DNA of 64,000 nt from a virus. The notes beneath the pieces are model-generated. The model was not told where the DNA came from and searched no databases. It saw only the letters and a list, made by a program, of their open reading frames with translations. The stretch covers positions 21,206 to 85,205 of IMG/VR virus record IMGVR_UViG_3300037054_000044. The stretch is one strand, 5' to 3'. The position numbers and the translations under genes were made by a program. Each line of letters begins with the position of its first letter. Within the stretch, counting starts at the first letter, position 1. Positions 24,957 through 32,151 of this stretch are shown here, in pieces.

Positions 24957-25343
24957 ATGTCCACCGGAATCAATAAAAATGGAAAAGCAGTAAACATCAA
25001 CGATGCAGTCAGCATCATAGGCAAGGTAGTGGCTGTGAGTGGCATTGGATCACTCGCTTCGGTTACTGTGCAATCCCCTCTCGATGCCGGAACCTATGTT
25101 ATCACCTCGTATGATGCGTACGCAGTGCAGCAAGAGTATAACTCCACTAACCCCGACGCTCTATACCCAGCGGTTTCCATTGACGGAAAGCACTACGGCC
25201 AAGCTGGGGACGACCTTACAGCGCTTGGTGTTTGCACAGCGATTAGTGGTTCTGGTCTCAATGCAATCCTCACGGTACTGTTGAAGACTAGCCAGACATC
25301 CATCAACACTGCTGCAGGTAATTGCTCGTCTGACAACGTCTAA
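24957..25343 (+). CDS. Unknown, possibly a virion or secreted beta-protein
   Basis: 128 residues, AGGA upstream, rich in Val, Ala, Ser, Thr, Asn and Gly, few charges. It has no signal peptide and two Cys in the C-terminal third. The alternation suggests a beta-sandwich. No family recognised. Confidence 0.6.
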   Translation: MSTGINKNGKAVNINDAVSIIGKVVAVSGIGSLASVTVQSPLDAGTYVITSYDAYAVQQEYNSTNPDALYPAVSIDGKHYGQAGDDLTALGVCTAISGSGLNAILTVLLKTSQTSINTAAGNCSSDNV

Positions 25344-25358
25344 ACTGAGGTGACCCCC

Positions 25359-25523
25359 ATGCCTTCTGTCGGGCAGCTAATAGCGGCACGCGCACAGCGT
25401 GACGTTGTGTTCCGCAAAGAAGTACTAAGGGCTCTGTACAAGAGATTAGCCGAGGCAGAACCCAAGACGCCGCTGTGGAGGAACCTAGACAAAGCCATCA
25501 CAGCGTTCGAGAGAATGAAATAG
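25359..25523 (+). CDS. 54-residue basic helical protein
   Basis: ATG 25359 with GAGGTG upstream, 15 bases after the preceding stop. The product (MPSVGQLIAARAQRDVVFRK...) is basic and helical; PKTPLWRNLDKAI resembles the TDTPLWKVQEYL segment in the small gene at 46071-46238, hinting at a shared small fold. Last + strand gene before the terminator. Confidence 0.55.
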   Translation: MPSVGQLIAARAQRDVVFRKEVLRALYKRLAEAEPKTPLWRNLDKAITAFERMK

Positions 25524-25530
25524 AAACGAC

Positions 25531-25572
25531 AAATGCCCCACAAACCCTTTCGGGAATGTGGGGCATTTTTTT
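25531..25572. terminator. Bidirectional terminator between convergent operons
   Basis: AAATGCCCCACA (25531-25542) and TGTGGGGCATTT (25557-25568) form a perfect 12-bp stem, extended inside by CCC/GGG, followed by eight T on the + strand and AT-rich sequence on the other. It sits exactly between the last + gene and the last - gene. Confidence 0.92.
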
Positions 25573-25575
25573 TGT

Positions 25576-25803
25576 CTATGCTAGGTTTTCTTTGTAGTTG
25601 CGAAGGGCCTTCTTGGCGTAGAACGAAGCCTCCTCCAGTTTAGTACGGATGATGGATACTTCCCGTGAGCCACCGGGGAGAAGTTCTTCCAGTTCATATA
25701 AGAAAGCTGTGAACTTCTCGGCAACGGCAACAGCCTTTTCTCGGCCTACTGTACTGTAGGGTGCGAAGCTAAAGAGAGGGTCAACGCTCATAGCAAAGCC
25801 CAT
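25576..25803 (-). CDS. Acb2/Tad1-hairpin-like anti-CBASS protein candidate
   Basis: The 75-residue protein has a helical hairpin: AVAEKFTAFLYELEELLPGG, then SREVSIIRTKLEEASFYAKKA. The pattern, a helix, a Gly/Pro turn, S-R-E, and K-L-E-E-A followed by W/F-A, is what I know from the Acb2 family (Acb2/Tad1 hairpin domain). Members act as cytoplasmic sponges for CBASS cyclic nucleotides. The start is not firm: ATG 25803 or ATG 25791, neither with a good ribosome site, and it overlaps the preceding gene, so coupling is likely. Confidence 0.6.
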   Translation of the reverse strand: MGFAMSVDPLFSFAPYSTVGREKAVAVAEKFTAFLYELEELLPGGSREVSIIRTKLEEASFYAKKALRNYKENLA

Positions 25804-26159
25804 GGTGTCGGCACCATCTTCTTTGCCACGATGAGTAGGTCTTTCTTGTTGTTCTCGGTTTCGAGGATGATCTGTTCTCCTGTGCCTTCGCTCAGGTTGA
25901 CAAGCATGACCAACTCAGGGATCGTCAGACCGTTAATCAAGCCCTTTTCATTAGCAGGAGCAATGGACATCAACCTGCGTCTGTTGGAACTGCTGCCGAC
26001 CGCTATAGTGTACGCACGGACCTTTGCACGGTATTCCTCGTAGTTCAGTTGCAAACCTTCGTACAGTTTCTTTGCGGATGGTGCCTTGCACTTCTTCATA
26101 GTTCTCCTTTGAGTTGGAAAGCAATCGGTACAACTTTTTTCTTCACAATCACATCTCAT
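25788..26159 (-). CDS. Unknown protein with Cys-rich N-terminus, two possible starts
   Basis: From ATG 26159 the protein has 123 residues and opens with MRCDCEEKSCTDC, a possible zinc site. An internal ATG at 26099 has the better ribosome site (AAAGGAG, 5 bases) and gives 103 residues without the Cys cluster. Both may be used. The C-terminal half (NGLTIPELVMLVNLSEGTGE) is helical. The upstream start overlaps the end of the 36-residue membrane gene. Confidence 0.65.
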   Translation of the reverse strand: MRCDCEEKSCTDCFPTQRRTMKKCKAPSAKKLYEGLQLNYEEYRAKVRAYTIAVGSSSNRRRLMSIAPANEKGLINGLTIPELVMLVNLSEGTGEQIILETENNKKDLLIVAKKMVPTPWALL

Positions 26160-26259
26160 AGCCACCTCTACCTGTTGGCGTTTCAGGGGTGAAAATAATT
26201 ATCACTAGCACCACCAGTACTGCCCATCCCCACCAAGGAACACTGCTTAGAGTACTCAT
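26149..26259 (-). CDS. 36-residue single-span membrane protein
   Basis: ATG 26259 has GGGGAC upstream. The product has one membrane segment (WWGWAVLVVLVIIIF) then PETPTGRGGYEM. The stop overlaps the next start by 11 bases. Function unknown. Confidence 0.55.
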   Translation of the reverse strand: MSTLSSVPWWGWAVLVVLVIIIFTPETPTGRGGYEM

Positions 26260-26271
26260 AGAATGTCCCCT

Positions 26272-26560
26272 TTACTCGTTCACTACTTTTACAACGTTCC
26301 AAACGCCATTGTACTTTGGGGAAAACTCTTTGGCGTATTTAAGGTACGCTGTGCCTTTCCATGGAACACTGAATGCCATGCGTTTAACGATGCCTTCTGG
26401 AGTGATCACAAGAAACTTCTGTGGACCGTTACCAGTAGACTCGTTGTCAATGAAAATTCCAATTGACCCGTCAGAGTGCTGCTTCATTGAAAAAACAACT
26501 TCAACTTGTCTCTCGTGTCTGTTCTGAGTTACTGCCTTTAACACTTACATTGAACTTCAT
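26272..26560 (-). CDS. Unknown small protein with an apparent frameshift near its start
   Basis: The expected start is ATG 26560: GGAGAA lies 6 bases before it and it overlaps the stop of the ClpB-like gene (ATGA). That frame reads MKFNVSVK and then runs to a stop after 11 more codons. The long frame (KAVTQNRHERQVEVVFSMKQ... to 26272) is in the next register and only opens at a GTG (26544) with no ribosome site. Removing one G in the run TTAAAGGCAG joins the two into a 95-residue protein. Either an indel or programmed +1 shifting. No function recognised. Confidence 0.55.
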
Positions 26561-27621
26561 AGTATATTCTCCACGTCTGTGAATTTTACATCTGTGCTGC
26601 TCAACTTCTGAATCGAAAACTCGAACTGTGTGTCCTTGGGGCTTGCTTGGTCAATGACCACGGTGTTACCCGGAAGGATTTGCCCAGATGATACTAGGCC
26701 AGCCAACGGCAGCCGCACACGGCGTTCGATGGCACGTTTCAGGTTACGTGCACCGTACTCGATGCTGTAGCCTTCCTCCATTAGCGTGAACTTCGCCGCA
26801 GGAGTTAGCTGGTACAGGAACCTTGCCTTGGTGTAGAACATCTGCTGGACAATGCCCAGTTCGATGTGCATGACTTCCGCCGCCTGTAGCTTTGTCAGAG
26901 TCTTGAAGACCTCCACGTGGTCAAGGCGGTTCATGAACTCAGGTGTGAAGTGCTTCTTGGCAGCCTCCATTGCTACTGCTTTGTTCTTCTCGTCGTCTAG
27001 TACCTCAACTTCATTGCCCTGTTTGAACCCATACTTCTGTGCGTGCATCTGCTTCGCACCGAGGTTCGAGGTCATAATGATGAGCACCTGCTCGAAGTTC
27101 ACCTTGCGGTTGTCGCCTAGCGTGAGCGTAGCCTTATCCAGCACGCCCAGCAGCAATTGCCACAGGGAGTCCGAAGCCTTCTCTATCTCATCGAACAGGA
27201 GCACGCTCAGGGGCATGCCTTCCTTGTGCCACTGGTTTAACGCTTCCTGAGTGAGCAGAGGATGCGTCTCGCGGTGCCCCAGGTAGCCGGGAGGCGAGCC
27301 GATTAGCTTGGCAATCTCATGGCTGTGCTGGAACTCCGCACAGTCAATCTTGATGCAGGCGCGAGCATCCCCTACCAAGCCCTCGCATAGCACCTCCACG
27401 GCGTGCGTCTTGCCTGACCCTGTAGGGCCTAGCAACAGCGCATTGCCTGCTGGCCTGCCAGGGGCACTGAAACCTGATAGATGGGTTGACACCATGTCCA
27501 CCAGAACCTGCGCAGCGCCGTCCTGCCCTACCAGACGCTCGTGCATCTTCTTCAGCAGTGGATCGAGAATGGGATTGCGCTTGGTTAGGTCTAGCACTTT
27601 CTTTGCTGTCCCGGTGGTCAT
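26557..27621 (-). CDS. ClpB/ClpA-type AAA+ ATPase, single D2-like ring domain
   Basis: The 354-residue protein has Walker A GPTGSGKT (near residue 65), Walker B VLLFDEIEKA, sensor 1 IIMTSNLG, and the C-terminal small domain with sensor 2 YGARNLKRAIERR, as in the second ATPase domain of ClpB/ClpA. The Clp N-domain, first ATPase domain and middle domain are absent, so it is about 40 % of a full ClpB. It probably unfolds or remodels a phage or host protein. AGGAGG precedes the ATG. Confidence 0.85.
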   Translation of the reverse strand: MTTGTAKKVLDLTKRNPILDPLLKKMHERLVGQDGAAQVLVDMVSTHLSGFSAPGRPAGNALLLGPTGSGKTHAVEVLCEGLVGDARACIKIDCAEFQHSHEIAKLIGSPPGYLGHRETHPLLTQEALNQWHKEGMPLSVLLFDEIEKASDSLWQLLLGVLDKATLTLGDNRKVNFEQVLIIMTSNLGAKQMHAQKYGFKQGNEVEVLDDEKNKAVAMEAAKKHFTPEFMNRLDHVEVFKTLTKLQAAEVMHIELGIVQQMFYTKARFLYQLTPAAKFTLMEEGYSIEYGARNLKRAIERRVRLPLAGLVSSGQILPGNTVVIDQASPKDTQFEFSIQKLSSTDVKFTDVENIL

Positions 27622-27636
27622 GGAGCCTCCTATTTG

Positions 27637-28242
27637 TTATACGCCCAGATACGCCCAGTTATAGTACACGTCGCTCATGCCGCAGTCGTTGCACACGCTG
27701 TAACCCTTGCCTGTTCCTACGAACAAGTGGCAGTGCTCAGCACACTGTGGTGGTATAGGTGTCACTTTGGGATGATAGAACTCCCAGTTGGTGTCATTGC
27801 ATGTGTGCGTATGCTTCGAGCGATTTGGATGCTCACTTAGTCCACAGATACACTTGAAATTGCCCTTGTCCACCTGTGTTACGGTTGTGCCGTCGCTGGG
27901 GAAGCGCCCACCTACTGACCCGCCTACAGTACTACCGATGCGAGATATGCCCACTGTAGAGCCCGTAGCCGTGCGCATAGGGGCATTAGTGATAAGCCCT
28001 CCGAACATCGCTGGGGTTATGTCCTTTGCTTCATCTATGAACACTTCCATGCCTTGCCATGGTCGGGGCTTGGCAATGTACAAGGGCTTGATACATCGGT
28101 CTGCGTGCATGGTAGCCGCTAGTATGGCTGCCTGCCGCAGTTCCGCTGGTGTGATCTCGTACTCACTCAGGTAAGCGCACATCAGGTTCACCACGCGGCG
28201 GAAGGTTGAATCGTACTGGTACGCTTCATTTGGTGTTAGCAT
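27637..28242 (-). CDS. Unknown protein with C-terminal zinc-binding region
   Basis: 201 residues: a helical N-terminal third (STFRRVVNLMCAYLSEYEIT), a Gly/Thr/Val-rich middle, and a C-terminal region with Cys and His pairs (KCICGLSEHP, HTHTCNDT, CAEHCHLF, CNDCGM) that should hold one or two zinc ions. The stop of the upstream gene overlaps its ATG (TAATG). Function not recognised. Confidence 0.7.
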   Translation of the reverse strand: MLTPNEAYQYDSTFRRVVNLMCAYLSEYEITPAELRQAAILAATMHADRCIKPLYIAKPRPWQGMEVFIDEAKDITPAMFGGLITNAPMRTATGSTVGISRIGSTVGGSVGGRFPSDGTTVTQVDKGNFKCICGLSEHPNRSKHTHTCNDTNWEFYHPKVTPIPPQCAEHCHLFVGTGKGYSVCNDCGMSDVYYNWAYLGV

Positions 28243-28670
28243 TATTGAAAGTCCTCCACGCTATTGTATAGCATACAGCGAAGCAGCGTATACAGTGCTG
28301 CCTTGTCTGGCACATGAATCCTAGACTCAAAGCGGTCGAACAGGCTTTGATTACCACCTACGACAATGATGGTTTTTCCCAAAGCATACGCCATGCCTGT
28401 CTCTTCGAAACGCGAGGCAGTTCCCCAGCGCGAGGGTATGGTAGCGGTAGTCAAATCATCGCTAAAGCGGACTAGGATGTCGCAGGCGTACACGTCATTC
28501 CTGTCCAGCGTTGCCCTGTCTCGCAGCACAGTCTCCGAAGGGTTTGCACCTTCTTCCTGCACAATCCAGTGCGATACATCGTCATAGCCTAGCGCCTGCA
28601 CTGCAGTTGATACGTCTTTCATCTCTTCTCTGCGGTCAAAGCGAGATGAAATGTAAACTCTTTGTTTCAT
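28242..28670 (-). CDS. Nucleoside 2-deoxyribosyltransferase-like protein
   Basis: The 142-residue protein has the fold signature of the deoxyribosyltransferase/DUF4406 group: VYISSRFDRREEM at the N-terminus, DVYACDILVRFSDD in the middle, and RFEETGMAYALGKTIIVVGG, where the Glu is the likely nucleophile. Such proteins cleave or exchange the base of a deoxynucleoside or nucleotide; some act in base-modification pathways. The Mom-like gene makes a nucleotide-modification role possible, but that is inference. Confidence 0.7.
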   Translation of the reverse strand: MKQRVYISSRFDRREEMKDVSTAVQALGYDDVSHWIVQEEGANPSETVLRDRATLDRNDVYACDILVRFSDDLTTATIPSRWGTASRFEETGMAYALGKTIIVVGGNQSLFDRFESRIHVPDKAALYTLLRCMLYNSVEDFQ

Positions 28671-28673
28671 AGG

Positions 28674-29042
28674 TTAGCTCCCCAGCAATGGCTGGATGAC
28701 AACGAAGTCTACACCATGGCTCTTGAGTCCCAAGGTTGTAGCGGCGTGCTCCGACAAATCTAGAACTCTTCCCTTCACCCACGGCCCACGGTCATTCACG
28801 CGGACCACAACGAAGGTACCCATGCGAGGGTACTTTACCATGAGCCACGTCCCTAATGGGTAGGTGTGGCTCGCGCAGGTGAATCTATGGCGGTCGAAGC
28901 GCTCGCCACTGGCAGTCTTTTTGCCTTGTTCTCTGCGCCCATAAAACGACGCCAATCCTTCAGTTTTAGGAAGAGCAATATTCAAACCGTTCTTAGCCTG
29001 ACACAGCACCGTTAGTACCAGAAGCGCCACTATTAATCTCAT
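28674..29042 (-). CDS. RlpA-like double-psi beta-barrel protein, secreted
   Basis: The 122-residue protein has a signal peptide (MRLIVALLVLTVLCQAK) and a near-complete RlpA-like domain: ASFYGRREQGKKTASGE, YPLGTWLMVKY, VVVRVNDRGPW and GRVLDLSEHAA. RlpA proteins are septal lytic transglycosylases that act on denuded glycan strands. No SPOR domain is present, so this is a minimal catalytic form. Next to a GH24 lysozyme gene it probably helps degrade peptidoglycan at lysis. AGGA precedes the ATG. Confidence 0.85.
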   Translation of the reverse strand: MRLIVALLVLTVLCQAKNGLNIALPKTEGLASFYGRREQGKKTASGERFDRHRFTCASHTYPLGTWLMVKYPRMGTFVVVRVNDRGPWVKGRVLDLSEHAATTLGLKSHGVDFVVIQPLLGS

Positions 29043-29124
29043 TGATTTTCCTTTCTGATCTTAGAGTTTTTAGAAGTGCTCCTATCCTTTCCATCTCCTG
29101 TACAGTAAACCTGTTGGCTCGCAC
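28993..29124 (-). CDS. Possible 43-residue protein before the RlpA-like gene
   Basis: GTG 29124 has AGGGAGA eight bases upstream; the frame (MRANRFTVQEMERIGALLKT...) is helical and overlaps the first 50 bases of the RlpA-like gene. It could be a leader gene that couples translation. Small size leaves chance possible. Confidence 0.3.
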   Translation of the reverse strand: MRANRFTVQEMERIGALLKTLRSERKINEINSGASGTNGAVSG

Positions 29125-29143
29125 CCAATTTCTCCCTACTTAC

Positions 29144-29173
29144 AGCTTACCAAAGTTCAGGACTTCTTGTCAA
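29144..29173 (-). promoter_or_regulatory. Possible promoter before the RlpA-like gene
   Basis: On the - strand a perfect TTGACA (29173-29168) is followed after 18 bases by TAAGCT (29149-29144), a poor -10. It is a weak candidate for separate transcription of the RlpA-like lysis gene. Confidence 0.3.
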
Positions 29174-29417
29174 CCCCTTCGTTTATGACCACAGCGTAAC
29201 GTGTCTCATCGAACTCGGCAGTTATGTGGTTCTGTAGCAGGCTCAGTGCGATTTCTAGTTGCAAGGCACGTGCTTGCTCCAATTCCGTGTGGAACAGATT
29301 AGGGCGCGTCAGTATGCCGTAGACATCGGACCAGAGCATCTGAAGGTCCATCATATGCTGCAAACGAGTTCCAACGTCGTCACCATGGAGCACTTTGCGG
29401 TACGTCGGTTCTCCCAT
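29157..29417 (-). CDS. Unknown helical protein in the lysis cluster
   Basis: 86 residues from ATG 29417, which overlaps the lysozyme stop (TGATG). The sequence is helical and His/Met/Leu-rich (RLQHMMDLQMLWSDVYGIL), with no membrane span. Translation is coupled to the lysozyme. Function unknown; an antiholin or lysozyme regulator is possible but not shown. Confidence 0.65.
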   Translation of the reverse strand: MGEPTYRKVLHGDDVGTRLQHMMDLQMLWSDVYGILTRPNLFHTELEQARALQLEIALSLLQNHITAEFDETRYAVVINEGVDKKS

Positions 29418-29845
29418 CACGAGTTGAACTCCTGTTCCTCTGCTATGCGTCTGCGGAGCAGTCCCGCTACGACTTTACCCGAAGCATGGTCCCACTTCTC
29501 AAACTCATTGGCAGCCCCAGCAAAGTCCCCTTGATTGAGCAGGACAAGCATAGTAGAGCCTCTGAATGCCCCTACGCCACAGTTGTAGCAAAAGTCTACT
29601 AATCCATCGTATTGACCTTGAGATAGAGGAACAGTTACCAATGTATTTACAGCGTGCTCTGCTTTGGTAAGGTCGAGTATGAGTTGACTATCGGCTGAAT
29701 TCTGATCCCACGTTAGTCCCTCTACGACTTCAGGTCCAACGTGCCCAAAACCAATCGTCCATATGCCCTTAATGTCTTGGTAAGCCGTGAGACGACAAGA
29801 TTCAAAACTCTTGGTTAACGCTATCCCTTCTTTTGAGTACTGCAT
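29417..29845 (-). CDS. Endolysin, GH24 (T4-type) lysozyme
   Basis: The 142-residue protein has the GH24 catalytic triad at T4 spacing: Glu15 in SFESCR, Asp24 in YQDIKG and Thr30 in IWTIGFGH. YDGLVDFCYNCGVGAF matches the second conserved block. It hydrolyses peptidoglycan glycan strands. ATG 29845 is chosen (AAAGG upstream) over a GTG nine bases earlier. There is no signal peptide, so a holin is expected for export. The upstream endonuclease gene overlaps its first 25 bases. Confidence 0.93.
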   Translation of the reverse strand: MQYSKEGIALTKSFESCRLTAYQDIKGIWTIGFGHVGPEVVEGLTWDQNSADSQLILDLTKAEHAVNTLVTVPLSQGQYDGLVDFCYNCGVGAFRGSTMLVLLNQGDFAGAANEFEKWDHASGKVVAGLLRRRIAEEQEFNS

Positions 29846-30234
29846 AGTTTGCACCCTTTCTTTATGATGCCTCTTGATGTGTGCCAGCGATTGTGTGCGA
29901 GTGCTCCTGCTTGTCCAGTTCTACGGGCTAGTTGCCCTGCTGCTTTGGCAGCTTTCCTGTTGTGCTGTAACTTTGCCTCGGTCATTCTCTGGTTCTTCTT
30001 TGAATCCCCTGCGCTTGCCCATCGCACGTTTCCCGGTTCGTAGTTTCCATCGTTGTCTTTGCGGTCTAACAAGAATGAAGGGTCTGGTTTCTTTCCAACA
30101 CACTTCAAGAACTGTTCAAAACTTTTGAACAGGAATTTTATGCCACGTCCGGCGTAGTCTTCATAATCTGGTTCCCCCGGCTTGCGAGAGCACCTAGACT
30201 TTGCGTTTAGGAAAGCAGAGTATTCCACTGTCAT
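29821..30234 (-). CDS. HNH homing endonuclease, 5' end possibly frameshifted
   Basis: 137 residues with the block common to several proteins here: YEDYAGRGIKFLFKSFEQF, then LLDRKDNDGNYEPGNVRWA. It is an HNH variant in which LDR-D-NDG-N is the metal site. ATG 30234 has a poor ribosome site. An out-of-frame ATG at 30293 has a very strong AGGAGG and reads MKPGPKPKTL before a stop, a typical N-terminus for this family, so a one-base indel is likely. It has a dedicated promoter. Confidence 0.8.
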   Translation of the reverse strand: MTVEYSAFLNAKSRCSRKPGEPDYEDYAGRGIKFLFKSFEQFLKCVGKKPDPSFLLDRKDNDGNYEPGNVRWASAGDSKKNQRMTEAKLQHNRKAAKAAGQLARRTGQAGALAHNRWHTSRGIIKKGCKLCSTQKKG

Positions 30235-30314
30235 CCTACGACGTGGCCGCGAGTGGTACCTTATAGTGTTTTCGGTTTTGGTCCCGGTTTCATAGACACA
30301 CTCCTCCTAGTTTT

Positions 30315-30343
30315 AGGATACCAAGTTTTGGCACCTTTGTCAA
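30315..30343 (-). promoter_or_regulatory. Consensus promoter before an HNH gene and the lysis genes
   Basis: On the - strand TTGACA (30343-30338), 17 bases, TATCCT (30320-30315). Predicted start near 30308, at the AGGAGG of the endonuclease. It can also serve the lysozyme and RlpA-like genes downstream. Confidence 0.72.
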
Positions 30344-30344
30344 C

Positions 30345-30488
30345 TTATCTCGGGTGCGTCATGATGTAGTGCAATCCGAAGATTTGCACCCCAAGCGTGA
30401 CCAGTTGCAGCACAACACTAACGATGGAGTCCAGCGTACGAATGAACTCCTCTCGGTTATGGTCTCCTAATAACTTTTTTACCCACAT
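30345..30488 (-). CDS. 47-residue single-span membrane protein
   Basis: ATG 30488 overlaps the preceding stop (ATGA), GAGG upstream. The N-terminus is basic and polar (MWVKKLLGDHNREEF), the C-terminus hydrophobic (IVSVVLQLVTLGVQIFGL). Adjacent to lysozyme and another small membrane gene, it is a holin candidate. Confidence 0.6.
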   Translation of the reverse strand: MWVKKLLGDHNREEFIRTLDSIVSVVLQLVTLGVQIFGLHYIMTHPR

Positions 30489-30889
30489 CAGTTTCTGCCC
30501 TCCTTCATCTCATCGACGCGCACAAGGTCATGGCAACCTATGCCCTGCACCATGTGTGACGCTTTCGTTTTGTAGGTCAGCAGCAAAGGGTTGTGCTTGC
30601 CCTCGAACATCTCCGCAAGTTTCTTCTTGTCACACAGTAGAATATCCTCAGTGAACAAGTTGTAGGTCGCCAGCGGCTGGATGCGGACTACAACCGCGTC
30701 GTCCACGATGCCAGAAACCGATATCTCTCCCGCCTTGTACGTGTACGGATTCAGCGTGTACTGCGTGACGCAGCCCTCGGGAAGCCAGCACGTTGTGTCA
30801 CTCTTCTTTGAGTTGGTTGAGCAGCGTGACATCTCTGAGAGTCCCAACAGGAGCACTAAGAGCATGGCTATAACGATTAGAGATTTCAT
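30488..30889 (-). CDS. Secreted or envelope protein, unknown
   Basis: 133 residues with a signal peptide (MKSLIVIAMLLVLLLGLSEM) and five Cys in the mature part (CSTN, CWLPEGCV, LLCDKK, IGCHDL). No proper lipobox is seen. It is in the lysis cluster and could be an envelope-spanning lysis factor (spanin-like) or a secreted effector. Family not recognised. Confidence 0.65.
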   Translation of the reverse strand: MKSLIVIAMLLVLLLGLSEMSRCSTNSKKSDTTCWLPEGCVTQYTLNPYTYKAGEISVSGIVDDAVVVRIQPLATYNLFTEDILLCDKKKLAEMFEGKHNPLLLTYKTKASHMVQGIGCHDLVRVDEMKEGRN

Positions 30890-31044
30890 AGCAAGTCACC
30901 TAGGATGCCGCCCAGCATGGCTATGCCAGCCCCCGCTGCCGCCAGCAATGCTGACGGCCAGAAGCCTGTGTACTTGTACAAGCCAAGGTTGATGATGGCT
31001 AGGATGACCCAGCCGATTGCAACGAGTAGTCTATGCGGTAGCAA
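30886..31044 (-). CDS. Two-span small membrane protein, holin candidate
   Basis: Using TTG 31044, which has GGAGG 6 bases upstream, the protein has 52 residues and two hydrophobic helices (LLVAIGWVILAIINLGLY and ALLAAAGAGIAMLGGILG) joined by a short turn, the topology of class II holins. It ends with an overlap into the next gene. Given the nearby lysozyme this is the best holin candidate on this strand. Confidence 0.6.
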   Translation of the reverse strand: MLPHRLLVAIGWVILAIINLGLYKYTGFWPSALLAAAGAGIAMLGGILGDLL

Positions 31045-31555
31045 CGGGCACCTCCATAAGTTGCTGTGTAAGTCCCTGTGGAAGGCCAGCGCCTCCTTCA
31101 AACACAACATTCACCTTAGGTGCTTCCTTCGGCTCAGGCTTCTGTGGCGTGACCTTGGCAACCTTGCCACATGCTGTGCAGCGCCAGTGACCCAAGCCCT
31201 TCGGCTTGTCTTTCGTTTTGCCGGTCTCAGGGTCTTTCACCGACTCCTTCATACCAGCGCGAGGCTTGCGTGAAGGTGCGGAGCAGCATGCCGAGATGTA
31301 CTCATGCACGGGACCGCGCTGTACGATGGGCTTTGCTACGGGCTTTGCTTTTTTGGCCCAGCGTGCTCTCTTCTGGTTCCGTGACGGTTCGTTGGGTCTC
31401 TGTGCGCTGCCCGAGGACTTCTGCACGGTAGGCTTTGCGGTCTGTTTTCCGGCTGAAGACTTGTTCTGTTGTTTCATCTTGAGCCACTTCGGCACTGGCT
31501 TGGTGGCACTCGTTGAAGAGGTCGGTACGGTCGTTGAATTGGGTGCTGCGCACAT
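31031..31555 (-). CDS. Basic protein with a zinc ribbon, unknown
   Basis: 174 residues: a Lys/Pro/Ser-rich, probably disordered first half, then a zinc ribbon with two CxxC-like pairs far apart (SACCSAPSRK and WRCTACGKV). Basic charge suggests nucleic-acid binding. GGAG precedes ATG 31555. Confidence 0.7.
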   Translation of the reverse strand: MCAAPNSTTVPTSSTSATKPVPKWLKMKQQNKSSAGKQTAKPTVQKSSGSAQRPNEPSRNQKRARWAKKAKPVAKPIVQRGPVHEYISACCSAPSRKPRAGMKESVKDPETGKTKDKPKGLGHWRCTACGKVAKVTPQKPEPKEAPKVNVVFEGGAGLPQGLTQQLMEVPVATA

Positions 31556-31575
31556 TATTAGCTCCTTTTAGGTTT

Positions 31576-32151
31576 TTAGTCTAACAGTCTGAATTTTGGA
31601 AGTTGTGATCTATATTGTCGAAACCTATGCATGAACTCCATAGGTACTCGACCGCTCGCTTCAAGCATGTCCTCGTAGGTGTATTCTTTCACATATTTAA
31701 AGATCAGTTCCTCAGCCTCACCGCAGGGTGGATAGAACTCTTGCAATGCCACGTTTCCTGTTGTGTAAATCTCTCCGCGAAACGCCTTGCGGTCTGCTTC
31801 TTTCACTTCCTTGCAGGCGTGTTCGTCAGGAAAAGTGATTCCATGGTACTCGTAAATGGAATGCAACAGTTCCTTCTCGAATGCCTCTATTTCTTCTGTT
31901 TTGGCGGGTTTTGGCGTGTCTCCGGTAATTGTCTCCGGTGAATCATGAAGTAGCCCATCGAACTGTAGAGATGTAGGCAGCAGGTCACACACCACGAAAG
32001 TGTGTAGTGCTACCGAAAAGAATCTGCGCCCAGCCCCAGCAAACCTTCCCTCCCTAGACAACGAAATTGCTGTATCAAGGAGGGAAGGTGCTCCACCGGG
32101 GAACGCTATCTTGCCGGAGTAGGTGTATAGTGTACCACGATGTTCAGACAA
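31576..32151 (-). CDS. HD-domain phosphohydrolase, YfbR-like
   Basis: The 191-residue protein has VALHTFVVCDLL and LLHDSPETITGD, the His and His-Asp pairs of the HD fold, plus a later conserved DRKAF. Related proteins are metal-dependent 5'-deoxynucleotidases. It fits nucleotide metabolism together with dNMP kinase and the dCMP deaminase. The ATG overlaps the end of recA by 8 bases. Confidence 0.82.
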   Translation of the reverse strand: MSEHRGTLYTYSGKIAFPGGAPSLLDTAISLSREGRFAGAGRRFFSVALHTFVVCDLLPTSLQFDGLLHDSPETITGDTPKPAKTEEIEAFEKELLHSIYEYHGITFPDEHACKEVKEADRKAFRGEIYTTGNVALQEFYPPCGEAEELIFKYVKEYTYEDMLEASGRVPMEFMHRFRQYRSQLPKFRLLD

